Of a DNA stretch of 64,000 bases, positions 23,067-34,899 are shown piece by piece. The position numbers and the translations under genes were made by a program. Source of the DNA: Emmonsiellopsis sp. PD_33 (Eukaryota; Ascomycota; Eurotiomycetes; Onygenales; Ajellomycetaceae); assembly GCA_032988165.1 (NCBI GenBank), contig JANTQF010000018.1, forward strand, positions 169,494-233,493, read 5' to 3'. The notes under the pieces are model-generated. The model made no database searches, was not told where the DNA came from, and saw only the letters and a program-made list of their open reading frames with translations. Position 1 is the stretch's first letter, and the number at the start of each line of letters is the position of its first letter.

Positions 23067-26000
23067 CTAGAGATTCCATGGAGCTCCAGATTTATCTGGG
23101 TTAGTAGAGTGGAAGTTCCTTCTCAGTTTCTATAGGTATCTGACTCCTGCAGATGGCTTTCAAGTGAGCTCATTCTCCTTGCCTGAGTAGTTTTATCATT
23201 GAACTTTATATCAGAGCCTGCAACCCTATTTCTCTGAGTCTACTATAGTCTTGACCTGGTACTCCTTCTCATTCTCTAAGGCCTTATGAACAGGGTGGTG
23301 TGCCATGGGATTCTCCTCAGGCCTCTCCCTATACTCATAAAGTAAGGAAACATGGAAGATATTATGTATATCTAACCCAGGGGGGAGCTCTAGCCTGTAG
23401 GCCTGAGCCCCTATCTTTTCCATAATATAGCAAGGTCCAGTCCACAAGAGGTCCAGCTTTTTACTTGGCCTCCACATGCTGATATTTTCCAGGCTCAACC
23501 AGACTCTATCATCTTTTATGAACCACTTCACAGTATGCTTGAAGTTATAGTACTTGATCTGGTATTTCTAAGCCTTTTCCAGAGCTTTATGAGCCTCTTC
23601 ATAAATCTCCCTGATTAGATCTGCATGATTGCAAGTATCTTGGCATTTAATCATATATTCCCATGGATCTAGCAAAGTCATATGTGGGTAATAACCTACA
23701 AACATAAAGAAAGGAGACTTACCTGTGCTGGCATGCCTGAAGTTATTATATGTAAACTCTGCAAGGGCCAACTAAAGCACCTAATCATCCTGATTATAGT
23801 TAATGAAGCTCTACAGGTATTATTTCAAGATGCTCATTAACCATTCTGTCTGACCATCTATTTGTTAGTGGAAAGCTGTACTTAGGTCTCATAAGACCTC
23901 TAACAGGTTCATTAGGTCTGTCCAGAATTTACCTGTGAAGATTAACCCTCTATTAGAGATAATATTTGTGGGAAGCCCATGCAAACACACTATATCACAG
24001 ATGAACAAATATATCATCCCCTTGGATTTCATATTCTTATGAGTGAGGATGAAGTGTGCTATCTTGATAAATCTATCTACAACTATTAAAACACTATTAA
24101 AGATATTATCATATAAGTTCCTGCTCTCTGATAGGCCTATCAACATATTCATTCCCAGCTACTTCCAGGGCTCCTGTGAGATAGATAGAGATGTAAGCTC
24201 TCTATATGGTTTCATCCTAACTACCTGTAAGCCCTGGCAGACTGCACAGAAATTCACAACCTCCTTAATCAGTTCTCATATATAAGGCTAGTAATACTTT
24301 CTTACAAGTAGCTCATGGATTTATACATCTACAAAATAACCTGCTAAAGGAAAGTTATAATGCACCTTGATGAGCTCTACATGGAGCAGCTCATTCATAA
24401 GAATATAGATCTAGCTGTTTCTTTGTAACAGACTATCTATCTCTCTTCAAAATCTAATCTCTTTAATCTTAAATTCTTTCATAATCTCTTTCTAAATTTA
24501 CCTAGCAAGTTCATCTGCCTGTTGGAGCTTCAGCAGCCTAAGCATCAGGCCTTACAAAGATTTATACTTAGTTTCACTCTGTATTAGGTCCTGCATGATA
24601 CCTCACAAGGCTATCATATCTTCATCATCAGTACTGTCTCTAAGAACCTTCATGATGACTTGAAGAGAATTGATTGATATAGCTGTAGGGACTAGTTGCA
24701 CAGGCCCTTTCCCTTCCTTCTCTTCTTGCAAGAATTTAGATAGCTCATTAAATAATCTCTTTATGTGATTCACATTCAGTATTTAGCAAAGCTTTTCTAC
24801 CTCCTCTAGCCTCTCAGTGTCAGTAGCCTTCACATCTTGGATGTAGTCTGGCCACTGTGAGGGTCTGTCCACAGGGTTGTCTATCCCCTTGATGTGTTTA
24901 ATTATGAATTAGTAATCACTTAGTTTCTGAGCCCAATGAACCTGCCTCTATGAGAGCTCTTTAGTTGTTGTGAATTGATGAAGGCTGTCATAATTTATTT
25001 ACATCAGAATTAATGAACCTATCCCTTCCAAATAGTACTACTAATACCTGAAGGATTCCACTATCACAAGTAGCTTCTAATCATAAATCTTATAGTTAAT
25101 CTTCACAGGGATCATCTTCCACAAGTAGAAAGTAATAGGCACCTAGTTCCTATTATTCAGCAGCTGTGAAAGGATTCCAGAGATTACATAGATAGAGGCA
25201 TCTATTTCAAGATGGGTTTTTCATGAAGGGTCAAAATGATATAGTAGTACTAAATCTGTAAAGGCCCTCTTTATTTCCTTAAAGGCCTTATGAGCCTCCT
25301 CATCTAGGAAGAGCTCATTCAAGAGCTTTCTTATGAGCTTCTTCTAGTGTCACTGCTGAAAGTTCTTCTTCTTGTTACTACCCTTCAGTAGGCTTATAAG
25401 AGGAAGTGTCTTTCTTATGAAAGCCTCTATGAAGTGGTAGTAGAAGTTCATAAAGCCCAGAAACATCTAAATGTCATGTATGCTCTGGGGCTCTAGCCAG
25501 GATAGGATGATCTTAATTTATAAGTCTTCCATCTTGATCCCATTTAGAGTAATAATATACCTGAGGAAGTTGATCTCCTGCAAGTAGAAATTGCACTTTA
25601 CAAGCTTCACATACAACCCAGCCTCCCTCAGTGCTTCTAATACCTTGCAGACATGGCCTGGATGCTCCTTTTTATCCTTTGAATAGATAATCACATCATC
25701 AAGGTAGATAATCATAAATACATCTAAGTAAGTATGAAGATATTTATTGATATAAGACTGAAAACAGGCTGGAGTATTAACTAATCCAAATAGCATAACT
25801 AAGTACTCAAATAGTCCCAGTGGTGTCCTAAAGGCAGTTTTCCACTCATTCCCCCTCACAATTTACAGGTAGTGATAAGCATTGGTGATATTCAGCTGGG
25901 TGAAGATGACAGCATCTATAAGCTAGTTAATTACATCCTCAATTAATGGTAGGGGGTATCTATTCTTAACTGTCTTGATATTCAGGTCACAAAAATCCAC

Positions 26001-26720
26001 ACACATCTGTAGTCCATCATTCTTCTTCTTCACAAACATAATTGGAGCATCAGCAGAGAATTGTGAGAGCTGAATAAAGCCACTCTTCATACTATTCTTC
26101 AAGTATTCTCACAAGGCATCTATTTCCTGTTGTGAAAGCTTATAGATTGGACTCCAGAATAACTATACTCCTAGGATTAACTCTATAGCTAGATTCTTCT
26201 TGCAGTGTAGTGGCTGTTCTGCAGCCTTAGCAGGGCTAAATATCTCTACAAGGTCCTTATATTCCTCTGGAATCTGCAGGGTGGTTTCCACCATTATAAG
26301 ATTAATTCCAAGTTTCATTGTCATCACATAAATAGGCTTGCCTTCTTTGATAAGCTCTGCAGCATCTACTGATTCAATCATTACTAGGGGATCTACTAAC
26401 TCTTTTTGGAAGTATAAACCCATCCTTCACAGGGAGATGATAGGATCATGCCTGTGGATCCAACTCATATCTAAGTTCATCTCTTCATTAATGTCTATAA
26501 TAATGACTGTCTCTACAAATCTCTCCTATTTCCCTGAGAGGTCCTGCAGTTCAAAACTGACCTTCACAAGGCTCAGTATATTAACCTTGTTGTTTTCATG
26601 GGCAGCTGAGAGTAGGATGATATTCTGAGATTCCACCTTCCAGCCCATCTGCTCTGCAAGTACTGGGGAGACTACAGTAGCATAGAAGCCACTATCCAAC
26701 ATTATTTTTCAGGTTGGTGT
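23067..26720 (-). pseudogene. Gypsy-1 pol: protease, RT, RNase H, integrase, chromodomain
   Basis: Minus-strand order: aspartic protease near 26690 (LDSGFYATV); linker; reverse transcriptase 26160-25500 with RYPLPLIEDVI near 25950 and the catalytic YLDDVIIYSKD near 25690; RNase H near 25300-24900 (NYKIYD then KLLVIVE); integrase zinc motif remnant CAVCQ near 24235 and core VVDRFIKIAHFI near 24060; GPCYIMEKIGAQAYRLELP near 23400; and a C-terminal chromodomain remnant about 23290-23070 (VKTIVDSEK then HSTNPDKSG). Long open pieces (25518-25859, 23226-23531) alternate with stops at Gln, Trp or Arg positions. The chromodomain would steer integration to marked chromatin in an intact relative. Confidence 0.9.
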
Positions 26721-26799
26721 TGTTAGCATGTTCCTTCAGAGTCTTTCCCTGTGAGCATGCAATCATATGGGAGGGACTATAGACTCTGAATCCAGTTGC

Positions 26800-28200
26800 A
26801 AGGAGTTTAGATAGAAGATATCTGAATCATCTTCCTCCTATGGGTTCATGTTATTCTAGACCTTTTTATTCAGGCATACTATGTGAAGATGCCCTGACCT
26901 ATTATAGTTATAGCACAGTCCTTTTTTCTTGGCCTCTTTTTCAGCAGCAGTTTTCATGGGAGTTCTGTCAGCTTGCTCTCCCTAACTGGCAGGAGTACAT
27001 AAGGAGCCTGCTGAGGCCTAACCACTCTGTGGATTGTTATCTAAGTGGGTTTCTGATTTTCCTGTTCTGCAGGATGATTCTAATCCTTGCAAGTTATTAT
27101 TTATTTTATTGATAGTTGATTTAGATCCACCAGTTCCACCACCATTGGATCTGTGTGGGGGGTTGCCATTCTGTTTCCATAGGTCTGAGATGGTGGCTCA
27201 CAAGTGGTGAATCTATACTATTAGTTCTTAAATGAGGAGAGGTTTTTCACCCTGTTTGATCAACTCATCCTGTAATACCCTGTCTAGGCCTTTAATAAAG
27301 ATTCTCATTCAAGTCTTACTTCAAGGTCCTGTCTCATCATCACCTAGTTTGCACTACATGGCCATAAAGTGTTGCATGTACTCATTGTTATCCTCCACAA
27401 AGTTCTTCTTAATGTGAAGGAGAGCTATCCAGATTCTTTCATTTTAGCTCATGGGATCACCAAGCTTCATCTTGAGATAGGATTACAAGGTTGTCCAGGT
27501 TGATGGTTTAGTGAGTTCACAAATATGAGCTTTCCAGTCCCTGACCTCTATGAAGTGTAAACCAGTTATTATGTAGATCAGGGCCTCATAGTTGTCCATA
27601 TCACACCATCTAATCTGCCTATTGATTCCTCCTGTGAATTCCTCAAAGGAGGTAAGGGAGGTAGTTTGGTATAGGGAGGATAGGTTTCACAGCTTGTAGG
27701 AGTTTCATTTTGAGGCATGAGAGTCAGAGGAAGAGACATTCAAGAAAGGGAATTATAGATGCTTCTGGCCAGTCTACTGAAGGAGCATCATTACTCATAA
27801 GAACCCTGCTACTTCAAGGTCTCCTTGCAGTGTACAGTTCAGAGCATTACCTGCCATGAGGAGCTCAGGCCCAGAGGGGGGAGCTGCAGGGAAGGGATTT
27901 AGATTGCCTTTACCTGCAACTGGGAGAGGGGCTCACATAGGAGCTTGAGGGGGTGCCTGAGGATTGGCCTCAGAGATGAAATCCTGTGCAGGGGTGTCAT
28001 GGGGAGGGTTAATATTCATATCATCTCTTGAGGGATTCTGGATTGATAGGTTCTCCACTGAGGGGGAAGATTGAGGAGGAGTTTCCTCATGTTCTGAGTC
28101 CTCTGTAAGGGGTGGAGGCAGAGGTGGAGAGGATGGAGGAGGAGGAGAAGGAGTAATAGAGGTGATTCTCCTATTTTGTGATATAATGAGCTGTTACTGA
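26800..28200 (-). pseudogene. Gypsy-1 gag: proline-rich N-terminus and CCHC zinc knuckle
   Basis: Just inside the 5' LTR the minus strand reads SITPSPPPPSSPPLPPP, then an acidic, Ser/Pro-rich stretch (DTPAQDFISEANPQAPP), then a capsid-like region (27700-27000) and a zinc knuckle near 26930-26880 (CYNYNRSGHLHIVC, second Cys mutated to Tyr). It is broken by stops and frame changes. Its role would be particle assembly and RNA binding. Confidence 0.75.
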
Positions 28201-28216
28201 CTGACTGAGCTTGAAT

Positions 28217-28486
28217 TATGAGAATAAGGCTTCACAAGAAGGTTATTCAGGAGTTTGCAGCTAGGCATGAGATGTCTACATCAGAAGATATTGCAGGAAT
28301 GAAAGATAGGTATATCAATAATAATAGTATTCAAGCTGAGGATTTCATGGATGTGGGATCCTTGCAATCTATATAACTATCTATGGTGTGTGTGGTGAGG
28401 GCTCACTTATGAGCCCTAGCTCTAAGGCTGATTTGCAAGTCTTGATCTGAGGTCTAGAGGTAGAGAATTCATGTGGATTTCTTACA
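28217..28486 (-). repeat. 5' LTR of Gypsy-1
   Basis: Partner of 21095-21364. Its internal edge reads TATGAG instead of TGTGAG, one G-to-A change, so the terminal dinucleotide is degraded here. CTACC follows at 28487-28491. Confidence 0.95.
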
Positions 28487-28491
28487 CTACC

Positions 28492-30720
28492 TGGCTTCTT
28501 CATAAAGAGTACAGGTATACCCACAGGTGAGTTATTAATTTAGATGAAACTTTTATCTAGAAGATCATTAAGTATCTTGTAGAATATAAGTAATTCATCA
28601 TGCAACATATTATATAGGGATTCTCAGAGTAGCTGAGGATTTTTGCTGTCTGTCTTCTCAAGTTTAATATGATAATTATGCATACTGCAGAATAGCAGAA
28701 GCTTCTTAATAGCCTTATAATTAAAAATATTAAGGAATTTATAGTAGTGTGGAGAGAGAACTATTACAGAATTGATCTTTAGCTTCTTAGAGAGTTATGA
28801 GAGAGCCTTCTCTATATTAGCTATACTAGTGGTGAAGATTTTAATAGAAGATTAGAACTTAAATTTCTAATTATAGCTTTAAAGGAGGTTATAAATATTA
28901 GTGGAGATCTGATGAAGGTTAATAGTCTTATAAACATCTTTTTCAGAGATATAAATATCTCCAGGGAATATAACATATTAATTGCAAGTATTGATAAGGG
29001 CTTGATATTTAGATAGCTATAATAGGCCTAGCATGAAGTCATATAGGAGATTCTCAATTTCATATGTATAAGTATTTTCTCAGAGAAATCTACTAATATT
29101 AACATCAAACTTCACCATATTTTATATAAAGCTGCTTGTGTCACCATTGATACCTTCAATCTTTCAGAGGTTAATCAAAATACACAGGAAATTATAATGA
29201 TTAATTATGTGAGGGTGAATTATTGAATAGTAACAGCAACTACTATCTATCATAACATTCATATTAAAAGAATAATTAACTATAATAGATATAAAAATCA
29301 TGGGAATAATCATTTTCTTCTTAAAGATCTTTCTATCTAACTTCAGGAGCTTCTACTTGCAATTTCACATAGAAGCTAGTTTTTTCCCAAGTCTAACTTG
29401 GTGTCTTTAAAGTCTTCCTTCTCTTTAGACTTAATTTGTACATTTATAGATCATACAGGCAATTTTGAGGAAATATAGGTTCTACAGTAATCAGCAGCTC
29501 TGTGCCCAGGTTTGTTATAATTAATATAGATACCTTAGGCACAGCAGTTAATAATAGCAGTAATAATTATATTCAGAATGTAGAATGCATTTATATGAGT
29601 AGGCTCTATAAGCATTCAATTCATAGTATTTAGATTCTTTAGTGAAGAGGTCTTAGAAATGGTCTCCCTAGAGATAGTAGGAGCATTACTATAGATTTAG
29701 CCCTGAATAGCCTTGATTTTAAATAGGTTGTTCTCTATACTACAGAGCTTCATATAATACTCAAAATATATAAGAGGTTTAATAGAGGTAATAATCTATT
29801 ATAGAAGTTCAAACTTAATAGTTTTTTTAAGCAAGACCTTCTTAATAGTATCATCTCATAGCTGACTACTAACTTTCAGGATCTTCTGATTAAATCTCAG
29901 AAGAAAGATGATAAGTAGATTAATCTTCTGATAAATACTGTACAGTTAGGTTAGAGCCTTCTAGGCTACTAAGAGGTTAGAGAAAAGAATGTTAAGCTAG
30001 TTAAAAATAATATTAAAAGTTATAAGAATAAGCTTGACATTAACCTTCATCTAAAAGTAAAATCAGATAATAATAGTATTAGAGAGTTAGATGTAGATGT
30101 ATCAGATCTGATCAGCAAAAGATTTAATTATAAGGCTGTTTAAAGTAATTTTAGCCTCTACACTGAGGTGCCAGGCAGAGTATTTAGAGACTAATTTACT
30201 CATAAATTTCTCAAGGGTAGCAAGTCTTTCTTTCAGGTGTCTTGAGAAGTCCTCAAAAGGAGTAATTGAGTAAGTAGGAGTTAGGATAGAAGCTGGAGTT
30301 AGTATGAGTATATAATTCTATTTGATAATGAGGTTGATTTTATTTGCAAGTTACTAAATGAAGTTTTAAAATTTAATATTAAAGTTCTAAGAAGAAGTAC
30401 TGTCTTCATGTGGAGAATCCATGTTCATAATAGATTTAAAAGATTATTTGGATTTAGAGAGTTCAGAGGATTCAGAAAGTTTAAAGGATTTAGAAAGTTC
30501 AGAGGAAAATCTTATAAGATATTAATGTGAACTATTAGGGCTTTAGGGTCTTTTACTAATATATCATTCAGTGGAGCTGAGCTGATTATATTTCAGATTT
30601 CAGAAGAGTTTACTGTACACACAAGTTATATTTAGAAGAATCTACTATACATGCAAATTATATTTAGAAGGTAAATATAATAAGGATCTCTAAGAAGAGA
30701 TCAAGCAAGTAATTATAAAA
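28492..30720 (-). pseudogene. Gypsy-2 gag and N-terminal pol (to the start of RT)
   Basis: On the minus strand, from the 5' LTR: a decayed gag with a knuckle remnant near 29550-29500 (NKPGHRAADYC), a protease/linker zone, and the start of reverse transcriptase at 28560-28492 (NNSPVGIPVLFMKKPG). It breaks exactly at the Gypsy-1 target site; the frame continues at 21089. Stops are abundant. Confidence 0.8.
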
Positions 30721-30974
30721 TGTAATGGACATACTCTAATAAGTAAATCATGCAAGCTATATACTAGAATTAAGATTGTAATTACTAGAGAAACAAAGGA
30801 AAAAGGAAAAGAAATTACAAAATTATATGATATAAATGAAAGAGAATTATATGAGATCAGAATAGATAAATATTCATATAAAGGCCTGATTAGAGGTATC
30901 CAATCAGACTGTTAGAGATCAGGTGAAGTTTGAGCAAGCTATGAATATAGAGTATAAGGATGTAGCCCTTCATA
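30721..30974 (-). repeat. 5' LTR of Gypsy-2
   Basis: 254 bp, same length as 18014-18267. ATAAC follows at 30975-30979. No convincing tRNA primer site was recognised at its internal edge. Confidence 0.92.
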
Positions 30975-30979
30975 ATAAC

Positions 30980-31721
30980 TCAGATTTAACTTATCTAGAG
31001 TTAGTCAGTGTAATGTCTGATGTCAAATATAAAGGCTTTTAAATTTGAAAAGGTGGACTATGAGTCATTGAACAGTGTGACAGAAATAAACAGATAAAAA
31101 TGTATGTATATTTCAAATGTAGGAGTTATATAGTAATAGGACTATTTGCTGGTTCTTTTCATAAGAAACCTGTGCAGTATATATATTAATAGCTAGCTAC
31201 TAAGTGTGCACTATGTGTGCATTGCCAGGCACACTATCAGGCACACTGCCAGGCCTGAGGTTCAAGATCTGAGATCTAAAAGTATAGTTGATCTACATGT
31301 AATGTGCAGTCTTCTTTACATGTTATAACTGCCTTCCCCTTTAGGAGCTGATCTCCAGCAGATTTGTGGATTTTCCATGTTATAACCAAAGAATTAGACT
31401 GATGTATAATGTGCATTATAGAAGGTTTAGACTGTTACACATTATAGAAGATTCAGGCTGTTGCACTTAATAAAAGATTTGAGCTATTATGATCAGACAG
31501 TTTCATATTCTACAGGTTAATCATGTTGTAGAAATCAGTAATTTCATTACTAGGTAATTTAATATATAATATAGTTAATGTTTGTTTTCTGTGATCAGAT
31601 ACCTGGGTGATAGTGAGTAGGTAATTTAGTGTGCAGCTATGAATATATATACCCTCTACTTTACTATATTCTTTTATTTTCTCTATTAAATATCAGCATT
31701 GTGATTTGATCTATCATCCTA
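30980..31721. other. Non-coding; possible solo LTR
   Basis: No gene. About 28-bp repeats of the type ATTATAGAAGATTCAGGCTG lie at 31400-31500. The part at 31640-31721 has a TATA-like ATATATATACCC followed by a pyrimidine-rich stretch ending near ATCATCCTA, like the R/U5 end of an LTR. No partner LTR or duplication was found. Confidence 0.3.
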
Positions 31722-31723
31722 CT

Positions 31724-31749
31724 TTATTATTATTATTATTATTATTATT
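31724..31749. repeat. TTA microsatellite, 3' tail of the LINE
   Basis: About nine TTA triplets at the 3' end of the LINE. Simple-repeat tails are common in this class. Confidence 0.85.
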
Positions 31750-32128
31750 CTTCATTTAAGGTGTATGGCAGTCAGTGACTATGACACCTACCTAAGTATA
31801 AACTTAGGATTTTCTAGCTCAAACTATCTAGTATACAGGCCCAATTTATAACTTGCAATAACAGAATTCCAGCCCAGAATAAAGAAGCTATTAAAACTGC
31901 ATTTTTTATAAACAACAGTTCTTAAACCATTCATCTCATATAGATAATGTGTAAAAAGGAAAAAACCAAAGAATGTAAACAGATAAAAACAAACAAACTT
32001 TTTAAGGAAAATAGCTGTAATAGCTCTCAGAATGACTTCAAAAGAAAACATAAGAAAAGAAATAAAAGAATGAAAAGTTCAAAAACAAAGCATGACTCTC
32101 CCTATAAATATAGGATAAAAGACATCCT

Positions 32129-33466
32129 CTAAACATCCACTTCTAGCCTCCAATCTCTGGTAGCAATCCCAGTTACCTGAAGAAATTCAATTAAATACTT
32201 TATTCCTATTTCAGTTTGAAATAGAAACTCCATATTTACTTGATTAATTCCATGCTTTTCAAGAAGTTCAGCTTTTATATCACTATATAATGAACAAGTC
32301 ATTAATAAATGATAAGGATTCTCAACCAATCCACATGAGCATAAATCATTTGAGTTATCCCTAAACCTTTTAAGATATGACTTGAAATAGCCATGTCCAA
32401 GCTTTAATTGAATAATAGAAGAGAAGATTTTCTTCTTACAATTAATCAATCTAGCTTTCCATCTTGGTTTTGGACTTAAATCAGCATAACTCTGGCTTTT
32501 CCTCTGAGAATCCCATATCTCAGTCCATTTATCAAGACAAATCTCTCTTATTCTCCTCTTAATAAATGACCAGGACACAGTTTTCACTGAAGAAAAAGGT
32601 TTTTCAGCTCCATTCTTAGCTGCTAAATCTGCCTTTTCATTACCCTGTATCCCCATATGAGCTGGGACCCAGTGTAAATGAAATTGAACATCAGATTTTA
32701 ACCTCAAAGTCTGATTTAAAGCTCTTTGGATAGTATCCAGATTCATTTGACCATTATGAATCTCATTTCTTTGGAGTCTCTTTAAGGCTGCTTGACTATC
32801 AGAGAAGATCCATACATCTTGAATAGTTATATCTTCTCTGACCATCTTTCCTGCCAGAAGAAAGGCCTTTTGAATTGCAAAAAGCTCTGCATCAAAGACT
32901 TCACACTCCCTTCCTAGATTCCAGGAGTCTAAAGTATACTCAGAGTTCATTTTAGGATGTTTGAAAGCTAAACCAGCTCCTATATCACCCTGTTCACTTT
33001 TTGAACCATCTAAATATATTAATAAAGCTCTATCTTTATTAATTCTCTCTAGTTTTTGAAGATGCATTTCTTTCTCTTCCTCTTTTAATAAGATACTAAT
33101 ATCAATATCAATTAGATTCTGCAGAGTTTTTCTCCAAGAATATAATCTCTCATGTTGAATACCTTCTATGTTAAGGCTTCTAAAGCATCCTTTAACCATA
33201 GAACATATTCTATAAAGCTGGGAAGGCACTAACTTTAATGAATTCTCTAAGTTTTCATTCCAATCTTCATACTTATTCCAATCTAACTCATTCCCTGAGT
33301 TATATAGTGGATAAGATGAGGAAACTCTCTATCTAATTGAATGTTTCAAGCTCATTTTCATTATTCTTAAAGCATAATTCATGCATGCCTTCTCCAGCCT
33401 TATCTCAGAAGGTGGAATAGAAGCTTCAATCTCCATAGCTTTATATAGAGAAGTCTTAAAAGCTCC
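32129..33466 (-). pseudogene. LINE ORF2, C-terminal part with RNase H domain
   Basis: From 33466 the frame reads GAFKTSLYKAMEIEA, passes one TAG, and then stays open for 366 residues from Met at 33229 to the stop at 32129. Within those 366 residues the RNase H catalytic set is visible: Asp74 (YLDGS), Glu115 (VFDAELFA), Asp144 (FSDSQ), His191 and Asp201 (PAHMGIQGNEKAD). A C-terminal Cys/His motif sits at C297, C299, H307, C312. This domain would remove RNA from the hybrid during target-primed reverse transcription. It is the best-preserved coding sequence in the window, yet contains no CpG, so all its Arg codons are AGA or AGG. It was separated from its RT domain by the giant insertion. Confidence 0.9.
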
Positions 33467-33468
33467 TA
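33467..33468. repeat. TA target duplication of the giant element (left)
   Basis: TA here and at 62358-62359. Removing the insertion and one TA joins the two LINE halves in frame. Confidence 0.75.
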
Positions 33469-33488
33469 CATCAGCAAAATCTTTTTAC
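33469..33488 (+). repeat. Left terminal inverted repeat of the giant element
   Basis: CATCAGCAAAA plus a T-rich stretch, inverted at 62338-62357. Confidence 0.75.
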
Positions 33489-33611
33489 TGCATATAGGGC
33501 ACATGGCAGCACAAACACACTTGTACAGTTTTAGCAGGCATGATAATTTATCATATAGTCCTGCTCAGAGCATGCAGGAGCTACCACATGCAGCCAGTCT
33601 CTTACATGTGC

Positions 33612-34422
33612 CTACAGTGCAATAATCACACTAATAGTGTCAATAGTGTGAATATTTCCAATCATGTCAACATTGATGGAGGTATCACTGCCACTAATAG
33701 CATTAACTGTGCTAAGATTTATAGAGATATCTTCATTGCCACTTGCATTAGACATACTAATATTATGCAGTGTGTCCCTACTACCATTCATATCAATTTT
33801 GATGGAGATATCCCTCTCACCACTCAATATCAGCTACACTAATATTAGTGGGTGTATCCCTGCCCCTATCTGCATTAATATTATTAGAGGTATTCTCATC
33901 ACCACTTACATCAGTCACACTAATATTAGCCAGTGTGTTCCTACCCTCATCTATATTAATGTTATCAGAGGTGTCCCCATCACCACTCACATTAGTCATA
34001 CTAATATTAGCCAGTGTGTCCCCATCACCACTCATATTAGTTGCACTAATATTAGCCAGTGTGTCCCCATTGCCACTCACATTGATCACACTAATATTAG
34101 CCAGTGTGTCCCTACCCCTATTCATATCAATATTATTGGAGGTATCCCCATCACTACTCATATTGATTGCACTAATATTAGCCAGTGTGTCTCTACCCCC
34201 ATCTATATTAATATTATTAGAGGTATCTCTATTACCACTTACATTAGCTACACTAATATTAACTAGTGTGTCTCTATCTCTATTTACATTAATATTGGCA
34301 ACAGCATCAGCAGTACTCTATACTCTATTATTAATAATATTATCTTTACTGACACTATCATCTATCACATATTGGTCATATTGATTATTATTATTACCTA
34401 ATTCAGCAAAAGTACTATTCAT
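33612..34422 (-). pseudogene. Gene for a 15-residue tandem-repeat protein (frameshifted)
   Basis: Start at 34422 (MNSTFAELGNNNNQYDQY). After about 45 residues the product consists of degenerate 15-residue repeats, consensus near SGDGDTLANISMTNV, alternating with variants containing RGRDTLANIS and DTSNNIN. The DNA unit is 45 bp. One TAG occurs early (about 34315). A single-base insertion near 33820 shifts the frame; repeats continue in the next frame to a stop at 33612. The repeats are polar, rich in Asn, Ser, Asp and Thr, with no signal peptide or membrane segment, so probably extended or beta-forming. A related array in opposite orientation lies at 37600-38030. Function unknown. Confidence 0.6.
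33640..34310. repeat. 45-bp minisatellite array (left)
   Basis: Units of the type ACTAATATTAGCCAGTGTGT plus CCCCATCACCACTCACATTA, about 12-15 copies in mixed single and compound form. They encode the peptide repeat above on the minus strand. Confidence 0.9.
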
Positions 34423-34899
34423 TTATAATGTACAGAATCTATAAACAGTAAAAAATAAAATCAAGATAGATTAATAATCATTGAATGAACAGTGCCAGGT
34501 GTTATTTGAAATAAGTAGTTGTAGTGATGAAGGGGAGGAATAGAAGGAGGAGTAAGGAAATCAAGAATGCAGGTATTAAATATAAATAAAAATTACAGGG
34601 AAGCTATTGATAAATAACATTACAGTCTTACTAAGAGAAATATTGGGTGAAGAGACCTCTCAGCAATAAGCATGTACTATAATAAGAGATAGTTCCACAC
34701 AATGAAGATGATCAAACATCAAAAAACTGTGATGATTTATACTTCTTTTATTATAAGTACTAATAAGGTTGCCAGCAGAGTATTAGCAACTATAGAGGCA
34801 GACTCTGAGCTATAGATAGCTAGTTTGTGAAAGAATTGATATGCTGTTATCTTAGAAGTAAAGTTAGATCTCAAGCAAACAAGAGAAAGCATGAAAAAC
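34423..34899. other. No recognised gene
   Basis: AT-rich spacer between the repeat-protein gene and the multi-exon gene. No motif seen. Confidence 0.4.

Larger units (their letters stand above)
21095..28486 (-). mobile_element. Gypsy-1: chromodomain Ty3/Gypsy retrotransposon (inner, younger element)
   Basis: A 7,392-bp element with 270-bp LTRs (21095-21364 and 28217-28486) and a CTACC duplication, inserted in Gypsy-2. Minus-strand order: proline-rich gag with CCHC knuckle, protease, reverse transcriptase, RNase H, integrase, chromodomain. It is longer than usual because about 1.7 kb between the chromodomain and the 3' LTR carries an antisense gene with its own TATA box. By my count the LTRs differ at 13 of 270 sites, all transitions. 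Confidence 0.95.
18014..30974 (-). mobile_element. Gypsy-2: Ty3/Gypsy LTR retrotransposon (outer, older element)
   Basis: Bounded by two 254-bp LTRs (18014-18267 and 30721-30974) and the 5-bp duplication ATAAC. The coding direction is minus. The reverse transcriptase is interrupted between 21089 and 28492 by Gypsy-1. Without the insertion the element is about 5.56 kb. By my count the LTRs differ at 49 of 254 sites (about 19 percent), with only about two transversions, so it is older than Gypsy-1 or was mutated more heavily. Confidence 0.95.
31724..33468 (-). mobile_element. LINE (Tad-like), 3' half
   Basis: The 3' part of a non-LTR retrotransposon on the minus strand: ORF2 C-terminus, a roughly 380-bp 3' untranslated region, and a (TAA)n tail (plus-strand TTA repeats 31724-31749). 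Its 5' half lies 28.9 kb away at 62358-64000 in the same orientation; the break falls between two codons of the same frame. Confidence 0.88.

Noticed and set aside
33640..34310. CRISPR array
   Set aside because: The 45-bp units are contiguous and degenerate with no unique spacers, and the region is clearly eukaryotic.
33664..34384. Two long hydrophobic plus-strand ORFs (200 and 178 codons)
   Set aside because: They are the reverse strand of the 45-bp repeat array; the minus frame has a start and an earlier non-repetitive segment.
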